Shown here in pieces: positions 55,079-61,076 of a stretch of 61,076 nt of DNA; the first letter of the stretch is position 1, and each line of letters starts with the position of its first letter. The position numbers and the translations under genes were made by a program. This DNA comes from Rhodopirellula sp. (lineage in GTDB: Bacteria; Planctomycetota; Planctomycetia; Pirellulales; Pirellulaceae). Location of the stretch: contig NZVD01000057.1 in the NCBI GenBank assembly GCA_002701385.1, forward strand, positions 46,909 through 107,984, in the 5' to 3' direction. The notes beneath the pieces are model-generated. The model searched no databases, was not told the origin of the DNA, and saw nothing but the letters and a program-made list of their open reading frames with translations.

Positions 55079-55103
55079 CGTCCAACCTCTATTCTTTCAC
55101 GTC

Positions 55104-55766
55104 TTAGAGAACACCGTATTTCTTATAGGCTTCCGTTGCCAGCATGCCGTTGATGATCGCATCGCGGGTGACATTCTCATCGTGCACTTTTTTCCAGGCA
55201 TTTTGGATGGCCTGTGATTCAATTTCCTGAGGAACGACTACGACGCCATCTTCGTCAGCAATCACCAAATCTCCCGAGCAAAAAGTCACCCCATCAATTT
55301 GTACCGGCTGGTCGATCGAGATGACTCGTTGCCGATTCATACTGTCATAAACACATCGCCCCGAAGCATAAACCGAAAATCCCAATGCGCGAATTTTCGA
55401 AATATCGCGTACCGCGCCATGAATAATGGCACCGACACACCCACGATTTTTCGACGCTGTAGAAAGCAATTCGCCCCAAACTCCGGAATGAGTCGAGCCA
55501 TCAGCTGCGCAAATCAGGACATCATCCGGCTGGCATTCATCGATTGCTTTGAGTTCGAGCTCATAAGGAGACGGATCTTCGAAATCAATATCTTCCCACT
55601 GCGTCGTTTTGCATCGGCCGACCAAAACGCCTTCAGCTGTTTGCGGTGGTAACGGTACACGAGGGGACTGGTTTTTATACCCCAGTCCATCCAATGCATC
55701 TGAGACCACGGCTGCGTATAACTTCTCACGCATCATCTCGATCGTAATATCTGTAGGCTCTGACAT
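55104..55766 (-). CDS. RraA-fold protein, possible hydroxy-keto-acid aldolase
   Basis: Encodes 220 residues. The RraA/HMG-aldolase fold shows DALDGLGYKNQSPRVPLPP, STHSGVWGELLSTASKNRG, then CVGAIIHGAVRDISKIRALG and GDLVIADEDGVVVVPQEIE. Typical aldolases in this family have a D-x20-R-D-x2-E/D motif; here Glu is 21 residues before Arg-Asp and Lys replaces the last acid, and the usual IDGAVRD reads IHGAVRD. Metal-dependent cleavage of a 2-keto-4-hydroxy acid is possible but the changes make it uncertain; a role as RNase E inhibitor is unlikely. It follows the mannonate-dehydratase-like gene by 13 nt. Confidence 0.85.
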   Translation of the reverse strand: MSEPTDITIEMMREKLYAAVVSDALDGLGYKNQSPRVPLPPQTAEGVLVGRCKTTQWEDIDFEDPSPYELELKAIDECQPDDVLICAADGSTHSGVWGELLSTASKNRGCVGAIIHGAVRDISKIRALGFSVYASGRCVYDSMNRQRVISIDQPVQIDGVTFCSGDLVIADEDGVVVVPQEIESQAIQNAWKKVHDENVTRDAIINGMLATEAYKKYGVL

Positions 55767-55779
55767 CTAAATTCTCACT

Positions 55780-56745
55780 CTACGCTTCGCTGTTTCCTTG
55801 AGAGGCGTGCATTAGGCCACGCATGTAACCATAAGCAAACAATCTTCCCAACTGTGTGTAACCCGGCTCACCACAATCCTCTCCATACAATTGAGGTACG
55901 TGATCGGGACGAATCGGGCCGGTAAACCCGATGTCGTAATATGCTTTGACGGCCGCCGCCATATCCGTGGGGCCGTTATCGTGAAACGTCTCTGTAAAGT
56001 TCTCTTTCGTTCCTCTGACATCTCGGAAGTGGACATATCGAATATGCTTGCCAAGTTCGTAAATTGATTCCGGTATCGCTGCACCCATTTCCACAAACGA
56101 CCCCTGACAAAAACAGATTCCATTCCGCGAACTGGGCACTAATTCAACCAGACGTTTAAATCCCTCGACACAGTTCATTATACGAGCACGCCCCATGAAG
56201 ACTTCCAACGGAGGGTCGTCCGGGTGCATAGCCAAATCAATTTCCAGCTGCTCCGCGACAGGCAAAACACGACGAAGGAAGTATTCCAGGTTTTCCCAAA
56301 GTGCTGCCGCTTCCAGGTCTTCATGTTCGAGTTGTTTAGAAGCGTCGTCGAGTGAGACAGCTAAGTCGATTTCGCTCAAATTAAACTGAGTCACTTTAGC
56401 GCCCGCGCGATCCAATACATCTGTCTTAGTCCGAACCCAATCGGTTCCGGCCATGAAGTTGTAGCAAAGAACGGGAATCGCCAATTCCTTCATAATATGT
56501 AAAAGCGCGATAATACCGTCTATCTCTTCATCTCGTCCCTCCGATCCACGAATGATATTTTCCATGGCAATTGCGTCTTCAACCGCTGCAATTTCCATTC
56601 CGTAGGATCGAATTAAATCGACCGCGGGCTTCCAATCTTCCAGTGTCGGCCCCTGATAGCGAATCGTGATAGATTCCACGCCTGTTTGGGCGGCAAGTGC
56701 CAGGTTTTCTTCAGATAGTGGGGTGAGTACAGAGGCTAGTTTCAT
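55780..56745 (-). CDS. UxuA-like mannonate dehydratase-family protein
   Basis: Encodes about 321 residues from ATG 56745, which overlaps the preceding stop by 4 nt; an upstream start would add a basic, non-homologous 20 residues. TIM-barrel with UxuA-like motifs: MKLASVLTPLSEENLALAAQ, VLCYNFMAGTDWVRT, MHPDDPPLEVFMG near 195, FCQGSFVEMGAA near 233, HFRDVRGTKENFTETFHDNG near 262 and IRPDHVPQLYGE near 295. The His, Cys and Asp metal ligands of mannonate dehydratases (MHPDDPP, CQGS, HFRDV, RPDH) are kept. It should dehydrate D-mannonate or another sugar acid. The classical UxuA is about 394 residues, so the protein is shorter and its substrate is uncertain. Confidence 0.87.
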   Translation of the reverse strand: MKLASVLTPLSEENLALAAQTGVESITIRYQGPTLEDWKPAVDLIRSYGMEIAAVEDAIAMENIIRGSEGRDEEIDGIIALLHIMKELAIPVLCYNFMAGTDWVRTKTDVLDRAGAKVTQFNLSEIDLAVSLDDASKQLEHEDLEAAALWENLEYFLRRVLPVAEQLEIDLAMHPDDPPLEVFMGRARIMNCVEGFKRLVELVPSSRNGICFCQGSFVEMGAAIPESIYELGKHIRYVHFRDVRGTKENFTETFHDNGPTDMAAAVKAYYDIGFTGPIRPDHVPQLYGEDCGEPGYTQLGRLFAYGYMRGLMHASQGNSEA

Positions 56746-57344
56746 TCTTGGTCTTCTTCCTCCGGGCCTAGTTGATCTTCTGTCAAATTGAGAGCGGCAA
56801 TACATGCTTCTGGATCAGTACAAGAGAAAGCATATTTCTTTACCTTGGACCCCTTCAAAGCCTGAATATGAACTCCTTCACCAAACCAACAGACATAGCC
56901 AATACGTTTTGTTCCCATCCCGATACGAACACCTAATCCGAGAAACTCACGCATTTTCAAATCGGTCCGATAAACTCGCTGGATATCCTGTCGTGAAACT
57001 CGCGTACTCAAAAAACTCTGATAGCCAAATCGAATACCCAGATCACTTGCTTCTACATAATACTTCCGCGTACAGAGGTAACTCAAAATCACGACAACAG
57101 CCACGGCAAGCTGGACACCTACTCCGAACAACAAACCATTGTTCTTATCGGCAAGCTCTTTGGGTGTTAGTTCAGGCTTTTCGTCACCAGCTTTAGCTTC
57201 CTGGGGATCGTCCTGTTTCTGTCCTCTCTCAATACGTTCGGGGTCGAATAATCCTCGTGCCATATTGATCGAACTGAACGACAGAGCGATCGGAGCGATT
57301 AAGAGTAACCAGGACCACCAGGGGGTTTTAGTTTCGGTATACAT
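56742..57344 (-). CDS. Two-helix membrane protein, unknown function
   Basis: Encodes 200 residues. Two membrane segments (WWSWLLLIAPIALSFSSINM near 8-27, and LLFGVGVQLAVAVVVILSYL near 71-90) enclose a charged loop. Residues about 95-190 form a beta-rich, PH-like cytoplasmic domain (VEASDLGIRFGYQSFLSTRV; RIGYVCWFGEGVHIQALKG). No family name is recognised. Its stop overlaps the UxuA-like start by 4 nt and its start overlaps the methyltransferase stop by 1 nt, so it is translationally coupled on both sides. Confidence 0.75.
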   Translation of the reverse strand: MYTETKTPWWSWLLLIAPIALSFSSINMARGLFDPERIERGQKQDDPQEAKAGDEKPELTPKELADKNNGLLFGVGVQLAVAVVVILSYLCTRKYYVEASDLGIRFGYQSFLSTRVSRQDIQRVYRTDLKMREFLGLGVRIGMGTKRIGYVCWFGEGVHIQALKGSKVKKYAFSCTDPEACIAALNLTEDQLGPEEEDQE

Positions 57345-58036
57345 TATTCATCACCACTTTTTCTTGCTGTCAACAAAGTCCATAACACATGTTTCCAAAT
57401 GCAATCTACATCAACGAATCCCGCTTCAGATAACCAGCGCATCTGTTCACTGACCGTAGCATGAAAATCATGCTGATCCTGATGTTCCATCCACATTTGC
57501 CACTCTTCGGATGGAACGCCTTTGGAGTCGGTAAAGCTCTTCCAAACCTGCATATGCTTTTCATAAATCGCTGGGGTCTCGCCACGAAACTGATCTACAA
57601 AAGTAAAAATCCCATTCGGCCGCAGAGAAGCCAATACATTCCTGAACAAAACCTGTTTAGCTGCGTCATCAATGTGATGTATGGCGATGGAAGACACAAC
57701 CAGATCAAATCCGGAATCCGGAAGATCAAGTTGCCCAAAGTCCTGTTGCAGATACGTAATCCGGTCGTCCCCACATTGACGCCGACACACTCCAAGAATC
57801 TCTTCTGATAAATCCAGAGCTGTTACCTGCGTCTCTGGAAACATCTCTAAGACTCTCAATGTCAAATTGCCAGTCCCACAGCCGAGATCCAGAATTTGCC
57901 GTGGCTCCAGATCGCTCGGGATGTATTCGAGCATCGTCTGTTGCATTTCCTCGTAGCGAGGAGCACAGCGATAGATGATGTCGTTATACGAATCAGCTAA
58001 ATCGTCGTAGAACTCTTCGGTGGACAGGTTAGACAT
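57344..58036 (-). CDS. Class I SAM-dependent methyltransferase
   Basis: Encodes 230 residues. Motif I ILDLGCGTGNLTLRVLEMF is near residue 46, motif II ALDLSEEIL near 73 and the post-motif FDLVVSSIAIHHIDD near 110. No transmembrane segment. The closest general type is the UbiE/CmoA-like group, but no substrate motif is visible. It lies 9 nt after the sialate O-acetylesterase gene and overlaps the membrane protein by 1 nt. Its role in a catabolic operon is unclear. Confidence 0.88.
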   Translation of the reverse strand: MSNLSTEEFYDDLADSYNDIIYRCAPRYEEMQQTMLEYIPSDLEPRQILDLGCGTGNLTLRVLEMFPETQVTALDLSEEILGVCRRQCGDDRITYLQQDFGQLDLPDSGFDLVVSSIAIHHIDDAAKQVLFRNVLASLRPNGIFTFVDQFRGETPAIYEKHMQVWKSFTDSKGVPSEEWQMWMEHQDQHDFHATVSEQMRWLSEAGFVDVDCIWKHVLWTLLTARKSGDE

Positions 58037-58045
58037 AACGAAGCC

Positions 58046-59605
58046 TTAGCGAATTAATACGCCTTCGGTAATTCCTTTCCAGGTATCGGTTCTAAACGGT
58101 GTCGCCGGAAGATGGGATCTATTCTGCAGATTACAAATCGGATTGTTAGCCCACGCGTATCGAACAGCTACCGGTTCATCCACTTCCGAACTCCAGACAA
58201 TGACTTTGTCTCGCCCTTCGATTTTCGCTTCGGCATGGTAGAATTTCTGATCGGCGCCGGCGACCGTAAATCCAAGGACACCACGAACATCGTGTGTGTC
58301 GAGACCACCTCCGACATGATCAAAGGTAATAATGACGCGATTACCATCTACTTCGTGTGACTTATAAATGGGGCTGCGATAAACAAGCTGATCATAGCCA
58401 TAGTTTTTCGCCAGAGCCCAACGAGCAAGACGCTTTGCAACATCCTGTTTATTACGAGGGTGGATGTCATGAGCTTCTCCCAGGTCGGTAATAATCGCCT
58501 CGCCCGTATTCGCGAGCTTACTCATGGTTAAGGTCTGAGCTTCACGCAATTCAGCCCAATCCGCAGCTGCCGGTTCGGATATTTCATCCTTATAGTCCGC
58601 CAAGCTAACCCAATAGAAACTAAAATCTCCCTGTCCCCAAGCCTTGCGCCAGGTATCAATCATCAGCGGAAACAGATCCTGATACTGCTTAGCACGCGTT
58701 GAATTGGCTTCCCCTTGGTACCATATCGCTCCCTGAATCCCATATCCAATGATTGGATTTAGAACCCCTTGATACAGATTAGCCGGACGATGCTGCCCTA
58801 CCAGAGGATTACGAGGCCGACGTGGGTACGCCGGCGCAGGTTTCCCTTCAGCTTTTGCTTTTTGTGCACTTACTTTCCAGGCAGCGACCGCCTTGGTGAA
58901 CTTTGCTTCAATCGCCTCTGCATCATAGTCAACCGCCAGTTTGTCCCAATGAGCAAGTAGTTCGTTGTGACCATTTGCCTTTAAGACTGCTCTCGGAATC
59001 CAGGCTTCACAAGCTGAACCACCCCAGGCGTTATCAATTAAACCAACGGGTACATCCAAGGTTTGGTGTAGCTGGCGACCAAAGAAATAACCAACAGCAG
59101 AGAATTGGGTCACAGTAGCTGGCGTCACCAGTTCCCATTTCCCTTCAAAGTTATCCTGAGCTTCCTGAGTCCCGACTTGCGGAATGCTGATCAATCGCAT
59201 TCGGGGATACCGGGCTGTAAGTGCCTCTAACAGAGGATCGTTCGCAGACGCAACTGGCCATGCCATATTGGATTGTCCGGAGCAAACCCAAACTTCCCCG
59301 ACAAGCACATCGCTGATAGTGAGTGTATTCGTTCCTTGAATCTTAATCGTGTGAGGTCCGGAATTCGCTTTTAAGGCGGGAAGATTTACGACCCACTTTC
59401 CACCTGCATCCGCAGTCGCCTTGGCAGAGTTCCCTGCCATTGACACTTTGACTAATTCGTCCCGAGCAGCTTTTCCCCAAATCACGACTGGCTTACCCTG
59501 CTGCACGACCATGTGATCTGTAAACAGATTGGATACGGAAATGTCGGCTGTAGCCCATGCTGAGCATGCAAATAAACACACAAACGAAAGAAGGACTCTG
59601 TTCAT
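58046..59605 (-). CDS. Exported sialate O-acetylesterase
   Basis: Encodes 519 residues. A Sec signal ([20 protein letters not shown]) is followed by a beta-sandwich (about 22-95), then the SGNH catalytic part: [14 protein letters not shown] with nucleophile Ser near residue 113, [13 protein letters not shown] near 188, [14 protein letters not shown] near 290 and [19 protein letters not shown] with the Asp-x-His pair near 378. The C-terminal beta-domain (about 400-515) completes the family. It removes O-acetyl groups from sialic acids or acetylated glycans. 56 nt separates it from the beta-lactamase-family gene. Confidence 0.92.
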   Translation of the reverse strand: MNRVLLSFVCLFACSAWATADISVSNLFTDHMVVQQGKPVVIWGKAARDELVKVSMAGNSAKATADAGGKWVVNLPALKANSGPHTIKIQGTNTLTISDVLVGEVWVCSGQSNMAWPVASANDPLLEALTARYPRMRLISIPQVGTQEAQDNFEGKWELVTPATVTQFSAVGYFFGRQLHQTLDVPVGLIDNAWGGSACEAWIPRAVLKANGHNELLAHWDKLAVDYDAEAIEAKFTKAVAAWKVSAQKAKAEGKPAPAYPRRPRNPLVGQHRPANLYQGVLNPIIGYGIQGAIWYQGEANSTRAKQYQDLFPLMIDTWRKAWGQGDFSFYWVSLADYKDEISEPAAADWAELREAQTLTMSKLANTGEAIITDLGEAHDIHPRNKQDVAKRLARWALAKNYGYDQLVYRSPIYKSHEVDGNRVIITFDHVGGGLDTHDVRGVLGFTVAGADQKFYHAEAKIEGRDKVIVWSSEVDEPVAVRYAWANNPICNLQNRSHLPATPFRTDTWKGITEGVLIR

Positions 59606-59661
59606 CTCTTTAACTACCTTTTGCTTATCTCTATCTCGCGTTATGACAACGAGTAACCTAA

Positions 59662-60894
59662 TTAGTTGTACGAAAGGCCTGCCTTAAGAATACCAAACAA
59701 CTTTCGTGACATTCGATGAGTGGATGGAACGGTTTGTCGCATAAATACCATGCTCACTCCTGCCTCCGGAATGACTCTAAATTCTGTATTTGCGTACCCT
59801 CCCCATCCATAACTTCCAAGAATCTGCTGGCCGACTTTCACGGTTTCCACTTCAAAGCCGAGGCCAAAAGACCGGCCTCCGTCGGGACGCACTTGATTGG
59901 TAAACATCTGTTCTAAAGTCTCACGCTCGAGGATGCGGGCTTTCTCAAATTCTCCCCAATTGGCCAGCATCCTGGAAAATCGACTGTAATCACCTATCGT
60001 GCTGACAAGTCCACTTCCGCCACCATGGAATTCGAATCCACGACGATATTCACTCTCGTTCCACTTATCGATAACCACCTGGCGGTCACCTTCCCAAGTC
60101 AGGCAAGACACTAAACGATCTAACTTACTTTTGGGGATATCGAACGATGTGTCCTTCATGCCTAATGGCTTTAGGACAGCACGATTCATGTATTTCTGTA
60201 GAGGTTCACCGGACCAAATTTCAATCAATGCTCCAATGATGTCCACACTCAATCCATAGGTCCAACGTTCACCTGGTTGATGGTGTAACGGAATCTCAGC
60301 CAACGCATTTGCCGCGCGCTGAATATTCATTTTTGGGGGATACATGCCCTGATGGGAGTAGAAAACCCCTCGAGCATGATATTCCTTTCCTAAAGGCGTC
60401 CCCGCTGCTGGGCTGTAACTGTAACCAGATGTGTGCGATAACAAATCGCGGATAGTGACTGGCCGAACCAGATCCATTCGCGACAGTTTTCCGCCTTGGA
60501 CCACACCAACTTTGGTATCCACAAAAGCCGGAATGTATTTAGACACTGGGTCATCGAGCTTAAACTTACCTTGTTCCCAAAGCGTCATGGCCGTCACTGA
60601 AGTAATCGGCTTGGTCATCGAGTAAATTCGAAGGAGTGAATCTTCCTTAAATTGAAGTTGGTCAACTGGGTCATGCTGTCCCTTGATCTCAAGCAGCACC
60701 TGCTCTCCTGCGACATGGACAAGTAGCATTCCTCCTTCAATTTCGCCAGCTTCCAAAGCGCGTGAGATTTCTTGCTTTGCGTCATCGAGTGCCGTTTGGC
60801 TAATCTTCGCATGTGTCTCAGACTGAGCTTGTAAGAGACTCGTACTGAAGACAATCAAAAATAGAATAACGCGTTGAGTTATGGTTTGTATCAT
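59662..60894 (-). CDS. Exported serine hydrolase of the beta-lactamase family
   Basis: Encodes 410 residues. A Sec signal ([20 protein letters not shown], then LQAQ) leads into a class C beta-lactamase/EstB fold. The catalytic S-x-x-K is SMTK near residue 91 ([17 protein letters not shown]); a Tyr motif is [11 protein letters not shown] near 212; the C-terminal [13 protein letters not shown] takes the place of the HxG/KTG box. True beta-lactamase activity is not expected; family members are esterases, carboxypeptidases or transacylases. 29 nt after the sialidase-like gene. Confidence 0.88.
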   Translation of the reverse strand: MIQTITQRVILFLIVFSTSLLQAQSETHAKISQTALDDAKQEISRALEAGEIEGGMLLVHVAGEQVLLEIKGQHDPVDQLQFKEDSLLRIYSMTKPITSVTAMTLWEQGKFKLDDPVSKYIPAFVDTKVGVVQGGKLSRMDLVRPVTIRDLLSHTSGYSYSPAAGTPLGKEYHARGVFYSHQGMYPPKMNIQRAANALAEIPLHHQPGERWTYGLSVDIIGALIEIWSGEPLQKYMNRAVLKPLGMKDTSFDIPKSKLDRLVSCLTWEGDRQVVIDKWNESEYRRGFEFHGGGSGLVSTIGDYSRFSRMLANWGEFEKARILERETLEQMFTNQVRPDGGRSFGLGFEVETVKVGQQILGSYGWGGYANTEFRVIPEAGVSMVFMRQTVPSTHRMSRKLFGILKAGLSYN

Positions 60895-60923
60895 GATTTG
60901 GGATTGAGAGGATCGTCTAGGTA

Positions 60924-61076
60924 CTACTTAAGTTTGGAAGGATCGATTTCCACATGCTTTACTGTCTGCCGTCGCCAAGTGTAAACCACATGAATCATAC
61001 CGTCTGCATCCTGAATAACCGTCGGGTAGGAATATTCATTTTTATCACGTTCAAGCGTCAGCACGGTTTTCCATTG
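60924..61076 (-). CDS. C-terminal end of a sialidase-like gene (partial)
   Basis: A minus-strand frame enters from the right edge and ends with TAG (60924-60926), encoding 50 residues. The string EYSYPTVIQDADGMIHVVYTW, here cut to YSYPTVIQDADGMIHVVYTW, matches the last blade of BNR/exo-alpha-sialidase-like propellers. Its start is outside the window. It is the first visible gene of the minus-strand operon and gives the best hint to the substrate class. Confidence 0.75.
   Translation of the reverse strand, partial: QWKTVLTLERDKNEYSYPTVIQDADGMIHVVYTWRRQTVKHVEIDPSKLK

Overview
The window looks like about 61 kb of chromosome from a planctomycete (order Planctomycetales, roughly 50 % GC by eye). 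The clearest markers are three DUF1501 genes, two of them paired with DUF1549/DUF1553 double-haem PSD1 genes, an orphan formyltransferase of the tetrahydromethanopterin C1 pathway, a very large GspK-like protein at the end of a secretion/pilus operon, and many exported proteins of unknown function. I found no rRNA, tRNA, insertion sequence, phage or CRISPR array.

Layout. 1-4183: the tail of an upstream gene, an exported STN-like protein, an exported parvulin isomerase, MutY (with Glu at the usual catalytic Asp position) and an exported low-complexity protein. 4184-20998: a long plus-strand type II secretion/type IV pilus operon with two GspE/PilB ATPases around a PilT, then GspF and pseudopilins resembling GspG, GspJ, GspH, GspI and a 1,799-residue GspK. 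21108-26263: a membrane-anchored cyclase-repeat protein convergent with an exported CHAT-domain protein that lacks the usual catalytic residues. 26664-31620: a 76-residue lipoprotein followed by two strong hairpins, FhcD/Ftr on the minus strand, a J-like membrane protein, a 2-hydroxyacid dehydrogenase, and purEK behind a structured leader.

31930-41782: two exported phosphoesterase-like proteins and a glycerophosphodiesterase fused to a beta-propeller; then an exported intradiol dioxygenase with an SRPBCC and a MOSC protein; then a DUF1501 gene with a TolB-like propeller and a convergent lipoprotein. The gap before the lipoprotein holds a 33-nt copy of a piece of purK. 41946-52645: two PSD1-DUF1501 pairs separated by an opposite-strand SASA esterase. 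The divergent promoter of the second pair carries a perfect 10-bp inverted repeat centred on a TATAAT box.

52683-61076: a tightly packed minus-strand operon. In transcription order it holds a sialidase-like gene (cut by the window end), a serine hydrolase of the beta-lactamase family, a sialate O-acetylesterase, a methyltransferase, a small membrane protein, a mannonate-dehydratase-like protein, an RraA-like protein, an MlrC-like M81 peptidase and an AstE-like M14 deacylase. It reads as a pathway from an acylated extracellular glycan to intracellular sugar-acid catabolism, but the substrate cannot be told from sequence.

The best candidates for something undescribed are the pseudopilin system with a giant, Asp-rich GspK-like tip protein and an enlarged GspF; the exported pseudo-CHAT protein; the catabolic operon at the right end; and several non-coding signals (operator palindrome, purE leader, C-rich-loop hairpin, 13-mer array, purK fragment). 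All functional statements rest on motif reading without database searches.
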